Shown here: positions 1-7,232 of the stretch, one piece after another
Position numbering within the stretch: the first letter of the stretch is position 1
How the letters are laid out: the number at the start of each line of letters is the position of its first letter
NCBI GenBank assembly: GCA_022184915.1
Contig: JAGTJU010000001.1
Coordinates: forward strand, 1,366,057 to 1,430,056
Length of the DNA stretch: 64,000 nt
DNA from: Myxococcales bacterium
Lineage (GTDB): Bacteria > Myxococcota_A > Polyangia > Fen-1088
Direction: 5' to 3'
Notes under the pieces: model-generated
Databases searched by the model: none
Seen by the model: only the letters and a program-made list of their open reading frames with translations
What the model was told of the DNA's origin: nothing
Position numbers and translations under genes: made by a program

Positions 1-323
1 GCGAAGCGGGCTTGCTCGAGGTAGCTATCGTTCGAGTCGATCGCCACCACGCGGCTGGCGCCTCGCTTCTTCATCTCCAACGCATAGAATCCCGCATTGC
101 ATCCGATGTCGAGCACACTCCGGCCCGACAGATCTGCAGGCAAAGCGCCGGAAAATCTGTTCCACTTCACCGCGGGATAGTCCCCAAGGAAATGCTCGGG
201 GGCCGTCTTGACGCCGTTGAGGTCGATGTTGTGGAACCACGTACCAAGGTCTCTGACCCTCTTTTCGACCTCGGCACGACTCGATGATGCGCTTGGGGCT
301 CGGTGCGAGGACGGAAGGCTCAT
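1..323 (-). CDS. SAM-dependent methyltransferase, TIGR04290-like (3' end beyond window)
   Basis: The gene opens at ATG 323 and runs off the left edge, so only about 107 N-terminal codons are visible. They contain the class I methyltransferase motif I LDIGCNAGFY (residues 71-80) and the acidic residue at the end of strand 2 in VVAIDSN (about residue 96), which bind S-adenosylmethionine. The upstream stretch with LGTWFHNIDL and a WNRFSG-like segment resembles the TIGR04290 group found beside glycosyltransferases in surface-sugar clusters; that assignment is from memory. Its ATG overlaps the stop of the upstream nucleotidyltransferase remnant (ATGA at 320-323), so it was the last known gene of a translationally coupled operon. 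The substrate is unknown. Because the upstream genes are broken, expression may depend on the same promoter near 1225-1300. Confidence 0.8.
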   Translation of the reverse strand, partial: MSLPSSHRAPSASSSRAEVEKRVRDLGTWFHNIDLNGVKTAPEHFLGDYPAVKWNRFSGALPADLSGRSVLDIGCNAGFYALEMKKRGASRVVAIDSNDSYLEQARF

Positions 324-880
324 GTTTTTGTCTCCAGGCTCATGGCAAAAGTTGGCGTCGTGGGAGGGACGCTCGGGGGGCTGAATCTGCGTTCGTACGC
401 AGGGCGCGACGAAGCGGAGGCCGAAGGAGGGGCACGTCCGAGCAGTAAACGGCTGGCTTCGCGGAATCCGTTCAAGGTGCCCACGTCGACGTACGCCTCG
501 CCGCCTCGAACGCCGATGGCTCTTCCACCCCGAGCAAGGTATGCGTTGACCAGCGTTCCCACGAACTCGTCCCGGCGCCCGCGCGCCTGCCACGGGTCGT
601 GCAGCTCGTGGAACACGTGGCCAGGGCTTTAGAATGCGCCCCAGACCCAATTGCCCGAAGGATCCGTCGGCTTGACCTGAATTTCCCGGATGGTGTCGTC
701 GTCGTTGGTGATGACGATGTCGAATGCCGAAGGATCGGCCACGGGGAAGAGTAGGAACGACAAGTCGTTGTTGGCGAGCTTGGCCAGGCCGTTCTCTGGG
801 AACCAGAGCGTATCCGGCAGGCACACCAGCACATGGTCTTCGGGTTGAATGAACGGCGCGGCTCGAAACAGGGCATCTCA
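320..880 (-). pseudogene. Sugar-phosphate nucleotidyltransferase, C-terminal remnant
   Basis: Reading left from 880, one frame gives the second half of a glucose-1-phosphate nucleotidyltransferase-like protein: DALFRAAPFI, then VCLPDTLWFPENG, FDIVITNDDD, WVWGAF, FHELHDPW, VGTLVNAYLARGG and YVDVGTLNGF. The N-terminal half with the nucleotide-binding glycine loop is missing; a TGA at 878-880 lies just before the homology starts. There is also an in-frame TAA at 629-631, between WVWGAF and the following SPGHVFHEL, where relatives usually continue with a Lys-containing turn. The gene is therefore broken twice and is unlikely to make active enzyme. Its stop overlaps the methyltransferase ATG at 320-323. 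It joins directly to a glycosyltransferase 5' fragment, which indicates an internal deletion in the operon. Confidence 0.75.
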
Positions 881-881
881 G

Positions 882-1224
882 AGTCGAGATCGTAGAACGC
901 CTTCCGCGGGCGCGGCGCGTCCAGCACGGCGTCAGTGGCGCTCTGCGCGTCGGGGCAGTAGGACGTGACGATGGCGAGATCGGCGTCTCTCAGGACCTCC
1001 GTCGCCCGGGAACGCACGGACGCCCAATCGCTGTAGAGCAGCAGCTGCGACGGAGCGGGCAGCGCGAGGACATCCCTGACGTTCGCGTAATACGGCACGT
1101 CCCGCTCGAAGAAGACGACCCGGTGGCCGCGGCGGGTGAGCGCACGGATGAGCCCGCGCCAAACAGTGGCGTGCCCGTTCCCCAACGAGGAGGAGACCGT
1201 GAGGCCGAATTTTGCAATCTTCAT
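882..1224 (-). pseudogene. CgeB-like glycosyltransferase, N-terminal remnant
   Basis: From ATG 1224 the first ~114 codons read as the N-terminal Rossmann domain of a CgeB-like glycosyltransferase: FGLTVSSSLGNGHAT, ALTRRGHRVVFFERDVPYY, DADLAIVTSYCPDA and KAFYDLDS. Homology stops at about 882, where the sequence passes into a nucleotidyltransferase C-terminal half in another frame. The open frame continues to 472, but that tail is an out-of-frame reading of the nucleotidyltransferase. The catalytic C-terminal domain is absent, so function is not expected. The start was chosen because MKIAKFGLTV is the natural beginning of the fold; the 13 upstream residues of the longer frame look non-coding. 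Family assignment is by remembered motifs. Confidence 0.7.
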
Positions 1225-1518
1225 GCCGGACCCCAAGAGCCCTCTCCTCGCGTCGCCACCCATGTTGCTGCTCCTGCTTCTTGCAATTGTGAGGCCACAT
1301 GCATCCCTTCGCGGAAGCCCGCACGGAAGCAGCAGCTTGGGAGGAGCCGGACAGGGCGTGTTTCTGCCACCCAGGGACGATCTCGTAACCTGGAGTCAAC
1401 GAAGAAACGTGCGGAGCCGTCCGTCTTCCGCTTCGCCACGCTGAGCTTTGTCGTCTGGAATGGCCTTTGCTTAAGTCCGTTACACGCTGGGGACGAGACG
1501 AGGTAAGGGAGGGGCGGA

Positions 1519-1944
1519 ATGTGGAGGACGATGCAGATGGCTGCGGTGGCCCTGCTTTTGGGCGGCTTGATGATCATCAGGCCCAAGGGCGGAGAGCTTC
1601 CGAGATTCGGGTGGACACCGTCTGTGTTCGCAGAGGCAGCAGGTCCCTTGAGTTGCTACGAGCAAGCTCAAGAGGAGACGCTGCTCAGTCGCAATGCAGC
1701 CCTGCGGCTGTGTCAGGGCGCTGTAGACGTTGGTCCCGTCCGGTGCTTCGATGCGGCCACGGACAACACCTTGCTGTCCGATGACCTGGCGGTCCTGCTG
1801 TGTCAGTGCGCGACAGACACCACGCCGGTGGCATGTTTCGAGCGTGCGCAGCGCGAGACCGACCTTTCCGATGAACGCATCGTGGGGTTATGTACCGCCC
1901 GCGTGATTGGGACTGTGGGTCCAAACTGCGCCAGGCTGTATTGA
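1519..1944 (+). CDS. Small exported Cys-repeat protein, unknown function
   Basis: A 141-residue protein with a hydrophobic N-terminus (MAAVALLLGGLMII), probably a signal peptide or anchor. After about residue 42 it contains three copies of a ~35-residue repeat of the form C-(Y/F)-x3-A-x6-LS-x5-LC: one starts at SCYEQAQEETLLS, one at RCFDAATDNTLLS and one at ACFERAQRETDLS, each ending in an LC pair. The regular cysteine spacing suggests disulphide-linked helical hairpins outside the cytoplasm. A purine-rich GGGAGGGGCGG precedes ATG 1519. It is transcribed divergently from the glycosyltransferase remnant and converges with the debranching enzyme, 29 bases away. I recognise the repeat style from other deltaproteobacterial hypothetical proteins but know no function. 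Confidence 0.7.
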   Translation: MWRTMQMAAVALLLGGLMIIRPKGGELPRFGWTPSVFAEAAGPLSCYEQAQEETLLSRNAALRLCQGAVDVGPVRCFDAATDNTLLSDDLAVLLCQCATDTTPVACFERAQRETDLSDERIVGLCTARVIGTVGPNCARLY

Positions 1945-1973
1945 ACGAGAGACGAACGGCAGTGCTCGCCGTG

Positions 1974-4178
1974 TCAGCGTTCCACGAGAATGCGGACTTC
2001 ACCCTGCCGGGCCAGCACGGTCACCCCCACGTCATGCGGGTGACGGACCAACAGGAGGTCCACGGAGGCATTCCCTCCGACGGCCAGGCCCTCGATCCGG
2101 AGCTCGTTGATGAAGGGAGGCAGGACCGGATTCCGGAAGACCACCGTTTTGCGGGCTCCTTCCACGCTGAGCCCCAGGCAGGCAGCAAGCAGCATGTGCA
2201 CCGCGCCCGCGGCCCAGGCCTGCGGCGCGCAGGCCACGGGGTAAAGGGTAGGGCCCTCACCATCGCGCGACGAGAAGCCGCAGAAAAGCTCGGGAAGCCT
2301 GTGCAGATCGAAGTAGGTGCTTGCCTTCCATAACCCCGAAAGCAGCTGCAGGGCGGCGTCGCGGCGACCGTAGCGAGCCATGCCGAGCGCCACGAGCGCA
2401 TTGTCGTGGGGCCAGACCGAGCCGTTATGGTAACTCATGGGGTTGTAGCGAACCTCCCCGCGGGCCAGTGTGCGAAGACCCCAGCCCGAGAACATGCGGT
2501 CGCTCATCAGGTGGCGGACGAGGACGGCCACGCGCTCGGTCCGAGCGATCCCTCCGAAGAGCGCGTGCCCCGCGTTCGAGGACAGCACCCGACAGGGGCG
2601 CTTTTTGCCGTCGAGCGCCAGGACATAGGCGCCGAGCTCGTCGTCCCAAAAAGCCTCGTCGAAGCGTGCGCGAAGGCTCTCCGCGCGGGCCACGAGCTCG
2701 GCGGCGCGCGCAGGCTTTCCAAGGCTGTGCGCGAGATCGGCGGCCGCGCGGTAAGCGGCGTGGACGTAAGCTTGCACCTCGCACAGCGCGATCGGCGGCG
2801 CGGCGATGGTCCCGTCCTCGTAGAACACGGAGTCCTGGGAGTCCTTCCAGCCCTGCTGTTCGAGGCCGCCGCGGCTCTGGCGTGCGTATTCGACGAAGCC
2901 GTCACCATCGATGTCGCCAAAGTTCATGATCCAGTCCAGCGCCCGTTCCACGTGGGGCCAAAGCTCATCGGCGAGGTCGAGGTCGCCGGTATGCTTGACG
3001 TAGGCGCCGGCCAGATACACGAAGAGCGGGGTTGCGTCCACGCTGCCGTAGTAGAGACCGAAGGGAACCTCGTGGAGGTTACACATCTCACCCTCACGCT
3101 GTTCGTGGAGGATCTTGCCAGGTTGTGCGTCCCTTGACGGATCGGACTTGTGCGCTTGATGGGCGGCCAAGTGCTTGAGAACGCCCCGTGCTAGCTCGGG
3201 GTTCACCCAGAGCGTCTCGAATGCCGTAATGAGCCCGTCACGCCCAAACACATTGCTGAACCAGGGCACGCCGGCGTAGGGATAGGGGCCACTCGGCGTG
3301 GAGCTCGTCATCATCTGGAGATCGGCTTCCGAGCGCAGCAGCCACCGATTGAAGGGCTCACTGTCACTGGTCAAACGGCAGTGCTTCCCGCGCAGCTCCG
3401 CAATCTCTCTGCGGTTCTGCGCAAGAGCTGCATCGAACGTCGGCCTCGGGGCAGGCTCGGTATCACCCGTCTCGTAGGCGAAGCAGAGGTCGAACTGCGC
3501 GGCAGCTCCCGGTCGCAACTGCAAACGGAACAAACCGGAACGCGTCGTGAGCCTTGCGGGGGCAGGTGAGAAAGACACAACCAAGTCCCGGCGGAGGTCG
3601 TCGAGACCCACATAGCCGATTCTCACCGTGTCGCTGTCTCCTTGCGAGCCGGCGGGTCTTCCTCGCGCGGGCCGACGGTTGCCGCGGACCTCGAAGATAT
3701 CGGCGAAGTCGACATCGAAGTGGATCGCGAGGTCGGTGGTCACGGCGGCCAGGCTGTAGTTCGTGACCGAGAGGCGCTCGTGGCAGGCGTTTCCCCACAA
3801 AAACTTCTGACGCTGAACGTGCAAGGATCCCCGTGTCACCACCACCTCTCCGTGGTCCATGAGATCCGGGTTGGTCAGATCCACGGTGAGCACGTCATTG
3901 TCCTCACGCACGTTCGAGCTCAGCAAAAATGGCCTTCGGGCGCCGATTCTGAGTTCGAGACGCGACAGGTAGCGCGTGCCGCCGCCATAAAGCCCTTGTT
4001 CACCGAGGCCGATGGGATGAACGTCACCGAAGCGGTCGAACACCCCAAAGGTGTTTCCGTGTTTGAGCACGCGCGTGCGATCGTCGGCCCGTGAGGACGT
4101 CGCCCGAATGTAGTACTCCCCTTGAATGTGTAAAACGTCGTCTTCCAAACGCCCTGGTTGCGGCTCGTCGTCGTTCAC
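1974..4178 (-). CDS. Amylo-alpha-1,6-glucosidase / glycogen debranching-type enzyme
   Basis: A 734-residue protein with the two-part layout of bacterial debranching enzymes: an N-terminal beta-sandwich domain (YYIRATSSRADDRTRVLKHG, FGVFDRFGDV, about residues 20-300) followed by an (alpha/alpha)6 barrel with PYAGVPWFSNVFGRDGLIT, EMCNLHEVPFGLYYGSVDAT and YHNGSVWPHDNALVALG. The latter segments carry the acidic and aromatic residues typical of the GH15/GH133-like fold. The enzyme should hydrolyse alpha-1,6 branch points of glycogen or a related alpha-glucan. GTG 4178 is preferred over the more distal start at 4199 because AGGGGG lies 7 bases upstream of it. It begins 36 bases after the stop of the family-4 glycosyltransferase on the same strand, so the two probably form an operon concerned with storage or surface glucan. 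Confidence 0.88.
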   Translation of the reverse strand: MNDDEPQPGRLEDDVLHIQGEYYIRATSSRADDRTRVLKHGNTFGVFDRFGDVHPIGLGEQGLYGGGTRYLSRLELRIGARRPFLLSSNVREDNDVLTVDLTNPDLMDHGEVVVTRGSLHVQRQKFLWGNACHERLSVTNYSLAAVTTDLAIHFDVDFADIFEVRGNRRPARGRPAGSQGDSDTVRIGYVGLDDLRRDLVVSFSPAPARLTTRSGLFRLQLRPGAAAQFDLCFAYETGDTEPAPRPTFDAALAQNRREIAELRGKHCRLTSDSEPFNRWLLRSEADLQMMTSSTPSGPYPYAGVPWFSNVFGRDGLITAFETLWVNPELARGVLKHLAAHQAHKSDPSRDAQPGKILHEQREGEMCNLHEVPFGLYYGSVDATPLFVYLAGAYVKHTGDLDLADELWPHVERALDWIMNFGDIDGDGFVEYARQSRGGLEQQGWKDSQDSVFYEDGTIAAPPIALCEVQAYVHAAYRAAADLAHSLGKPARAAELVARAESLRARFDEAFWDDELGAYVLALDGKKRPCRVLSSNAGHALFGGIARTERVAVLVRHLMSDRMFSGWGLRTLARGEVRYNPMSYHNGSVWPHDNALVALGMARYGRRDAALQLLSGLWKASTYFDLHRLPELFCGFSSRDGEGPTLYPVACAPQAWAAGAVHMLLAACLGLSVEGARKTVVFRNPVLPPFINELRIEGLAVGGNASVDLLLVRHPHDVGVTVLARQGEVRILVER

Positions 4179-4214
4179 GTCATTTCCCCCTGGGTGCACC
4201 GGGACGCATGCCGC

Positions 4215-5285
4215 CTAAAGGGCGGACAGCCCCTTCACAGCCGATTTGTGACCCCGCACGGGACGGGTGGCCGCGAGGGACTCGTAGAGGTCCAGGTAGT
4301 CCCTCGCCATGCGCTCCGCCGAGAAGTGCGTCTCGAACCACGCACGACACGCCCTACGGGGCACTTGTCCGAGCGCCGACACGACCTCCACGGCCTCTTG
4401 CACGCTGGAGACGATGAAGCCGTTTTTCCCGTGCGCGATGATCTCGGGAACGGAGCCACAGTTGAAGGCCACCACGGGGGTGCCGCACGCCAGCGCCTCG
4501 ATCATGACGAGTCCGAACGGCTCGGGCCAGTCGATCGGGAACAGGAGTCCGAGGGCGTTACCGAGAAACGCGGCTTTCGCGGCCTCGTCGATCTCGCCCA
4601 CGAACTCGATGAGCGGGTGATCGAGCAGGGGTTCGATGTGCGTCTCGAAGTAGTGCCTGTCCTGGGCGTCCACTTTCGCGGCCAGTTTGAGAGGCAGGTT
4701 TGCACGTTTGGCGATCTCGATGGCGCGATCGGGGCGCTTTTCGGGGGAGACGCGTCCCACGAAGGCGAGATAACCGCCCCCTCCGTCGCCGAGCGGCAAG
4801 AGGTCGCGCGGGAGCCCGTGGTGCACGGTGCCCACCCAGTTGCACCAGGGCAGAGGCTGCCGCTGCGCATCCGAGATCGAGACCAGGGGTGTTTCGGGAT
4901 AGTTCTTGTAGAGCGGCGCGAGCGCGGGAAGGTCCAGTCTGCCGTGCAAAGTGGTGACATGGGGAAGCCCCAGTCGGCTGACCAGGGGCAGGTGCAGGCA
5001 ATCCACGTGGAAGTGCACGAGGTCGAAGTCGAGACTGCGCCGAAAGACGTCTTCCAACATGCCCAGATGGTGAGGGACCGCGTCCGTGCAGCCGCTCAAC
5101 CGCAGGGCCCCTTCCACGCAGGGCACGAGGTGGGCTGACGTCCGGCTGTCACCGCTGGCGTACAGGGTAACGTCGTGGCCAAGACGCACGAGCTCTTCGG
5201 TCAGATACGAGACCACGCGCTCCGTTCCGCCGTAGAGTTTGGGAGGAACACTTTCGAAGAGCGGAGCGACCTGTGCGATCTTCAT
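4215..5285 (-). CDS. Glycosyltransferase family 4
   Basis: A 356-residue GT-B glycosyltransferase. The N-terminal domain begins MKIAQVAPLFESVPPKLYGG and contains the acceptor-side loop TERVVSYL; the C-terminal domain has FVGRVSPEKRPDRAIEIAK and the EPFGLVMIEALACGTPVVA signature (E-x7-E) that binds the nucleotide-sugar donor. No membrane segment is seen, so it acts in the cytoplasm or at the inner face of the membrane. The start at 5285 is favoured because ACGAGGC lies just upstream, whereas the longer frame to 5480 encodes Arg/Pro-rich sequence without homology. It leads the debranching-enzyme gene and is divergent from argS. The product could be a glucan or a surface polysaccharide precursor; the sugar cannot be read from sequence. 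Confidence 0.88.
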   Translation of the reverse strand: MKIAQVAPLFESVPPKLYGGTERVVSYLTEELVRLGHDVTLYASGDSRTSAHLVPCVEGALRLSGCTDAVPHHLGMLEDVFRRSLDFDLVHFHVDCLHLPLVSRLGLPHVTTLHGRLDLPALAPLYKNYPETPLVSISDAQRQPLPWCNWVGTVHHGLPRDLLPLGDGGGGYLAFVGRVSPEKRPDRAIEIAKRANLPLKLAAKVDAQDRHYFETHIEPLLDHPLIEFVGEIDEAAKAAFLGNALGLLFPIDWPEPFGLVMIEALACGTPVVAFNCGSVPEIIAHGKNGFIVSSVQEAVEVVSALGQVPRRACRAWFETHFSAERMARDYLDLYESLAATRPVRGHKSAVKGLSAL

Positions 5286-5500
5286 AATGCCTCGTTTCTG
5301 CTGGAGTGACGGCTGTGTCGAGAGTAACGAGTTTTGCAAAGCTCGGGCCAGGTACCTCCGGCGCCCGGGCGTCCCCCTGGGCGGCGGGGCTTCAAGCGGG
5401 CCGACACACGGCCTGCGCTTCGACGGCCAGGAAGGGCACCGGTAGGAACGCCGCGGGGTCCACGTGCAAGCGCGCGCCATAAATGGTACGACCGGGGCCC

Positions 5501-7225
5501 ATGTTCGATCCGGTTGTCACTCTGCGCCAACGCTTCGCCACAGCCCTGCACGCCGCCTTCGGGGACGAAGTGGCCGGGACCGATCCCGCCATCCATCGCT
5601 CCGCACACGCCGACTACCAGGCCGATGTGGCGATGGCCCTCGCCAAGCGCCTCAAGCGCAGCCCGCGCGATGTGGCCCAGGCGCTGCTGGCCCAGCTGCA
5701 ACCCGATGACGTGGTGGCCTCGGCCGAAGTGTCGGGGCCGGGGTTCATCAATCTGGCCCTGCAACCAGCCTACCTCGAAGCGTGCCTTGCCGGCATGAGC
5801 GCCGACGCCCGCCTGGGCGTTGCGAAAGCCGCCAATCCCGACACCGTGGTCATCGACCACTCGGCCCCGAACGTCGCCAAAGAGATGCACGTGGGCCACC
5901 TGCGCAGCACGATCATTGGTGACGTGATCGCCCGCGTGCTTGGGTTTGCAGGGCACAAGGTGATTCGACAGAACCACATCGGCGATTGGGGCACGCCCTT
6001 CGGCATGCTGATCGAGCACATGCTCGATACGGCCACCACGCAATCCGTCTCGTCCGTGCAGGAGTTGGTGGCGCTCTACAGAGCTTCGCGCGCCAAGTTC
6101 GACGCCGACCCCGCGTTCGCCGAACGGGCCCGTCACCGCGTGGTGCTGCTGCAAGGGGGAGACGAAGCCACGCGGGCGTTGTGGGGCAAGCTCATCGCGA
6201 TCTCCGTCGAGCACTTCACCTCGCTTTACGAGCAACTCAACGTTGACCTCCGACCTCGGGACGTGCGGGGGGAGAGCGCCTACAACGACGACCTGGCAAT
6301 CGTGGTGGCCGAGCTCGAAGCGCAAGGGCTTGCGCGCGAGAGCGAAGGTGCGATCTGCGTGTTTCCCGAGGGCTTCCTCGGCCGTGAGGGCGAGCCCGTG
6401 CCGCTCATCGTGCGCAAGCAGGACGGTGGCTACGGCTACGCCACCACGGATCTAGCCGCCGTACGCTACCGCGTGGGAACCCTTCAGGCCACGCGGATCG
6501 TGGTGGTGGTGGGGGCTCCCCAAAGTCAGCACTTGGCCATGGTCTTCGCCGTGGCCCGCAGCGCGGGCTGGGCACCCGCGCCGGTGCGGCTCGAGCACGT
6601 GGCCTTCGGATCGGTGCTGGGCCCCGACAAAAAGATGTTCAAGACCCGGGCGGGTGACACCGTGAGTCTTGCCTCGTTGGGCGAAGAGGCGGTGGAGCGG
6701 GCACGCAAGGCCGTAAGCGCTAAGTCTGCCGACCTGTCCCCCGAACGCCAGGAGGCCATCGCCCGCGCGGTGGGCATCGGCGCCGTAAAGTATGCCGATC
6801 TCTCGAACGATCGGATCAAGGACTACGTGTTCGACTGGGATCGCATGTTGGCCTTCGATGGCAACACGGCGCCTTACTTGATGTACGCTCACGCGCGCAT
6901 CCGCTCGATTCTGCGCAAGGCAGAGGTGGTCGAGACCCAGCTTGGGCCCGCAACGCTCGAAGCCCCGCAGGAAAAGGCTCTGGCGCTCCAGCTGCTGCAG
7001 TTTGCGAGCGTCATCGACAAGACCGTCGAAACGCTGCAGCCGCATCGGTTGTGCTTGTTTCTCTACGATGTGGCCACGACGTTCACGGCCTTTTACGAGC
7101 ACTGCCCGGTGTTGAAGGCCGAAGGCCAGGTGCGCGCGTCGCGCTTGGCGCTGTGTAGCGTGACGGCCCGTGTGTTGGGACAGGGGCTGGCGCTCTTGGG
7201 AATCGAAGCGCCCGAGCAGATGTGA
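5501..7225 (+). CDS. argS: Arginyl-tRNA synthetase
   Basis: A 574-residue class Ia synthetase that charges tRNA-Arg. The N-terminal tRNA-recognition domain covers about residues 1-110. The catalytic core follows with SAPNVAKEMHVGHLRST containing the HIGH motif as HVGH (130-133), then NHIGDWGTPFGML, and ends with PDKKMFKTRAG (about 376-385), the form the KMSKS loop takes in many ArgRS. The C-terminal anticodon-binding domain contains YLMYAHARIRSIL and YDVATTFTAFYE. Length matches the family (about 550-590). ATG 5501 is chosen because MFDPVVTLRQRF is the expected N-terminus; ATG 5483, six codons earlier, is possible. The gene ends 7 bases before the helicase gene, so the two may be co-transcribed. 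Confidence 0.95.
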   Translation: MFDPVVTLRQRFATALHAAFGDEVAGTDPAIHRSAHADYQADVAMALAKRLKRSPRDVAQALLAQLQPDDVVASAEVSGPGFINLALQPAYLEACLAGMSADARLGVAKAANPDTVVIDHSAPNVAKEMHVGHLRSTIIGDVIARVLGFAGHKVIRQNHIGDWGTPFGMLIEHMLDTATTQSVSSVQELVALYRASRAKFDADPAFAERARHRVVLLQGGDEATRALWGKLIAISVEHFTSLYEQLNVDLRPRDVRGESAYNDDLAIVVAELEAQGLARESEGAICVFPEGFLGREGEPVPLIVRKQDGGYGYATTDLAAVRYRVGTLQATRIVVVVGAPQSQHLAMVFAVARSAGWAPAPVRLEHVAFGSVLGPDKKMFKTRAGDTVSLASLGEEAVERARKAVSAKSADLSPERQEAIARAVGIGAVKYADLSNDRIKDYVFDWDRMLAFDGNTAPYLMYAHARIRSILRKAEVVETQLGPATLEAPQEKALALQLLQFASVIDKTVETLQPHRLCLFLYDVATTFTAFYEHCPVLKAEGQVRASRLALCSVTARVLGQGLALLGIEAPEQM

Positions 7226-7232
7226 GGCGACG

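Noticed and set aside
5282-6325. Long minus-strand frame opposite argS (347 residues)
   Set aside because: It is antisense to clearly coding argS, is His/Arg/Gly-rich without motif, and arises from GC-rich codon structure.
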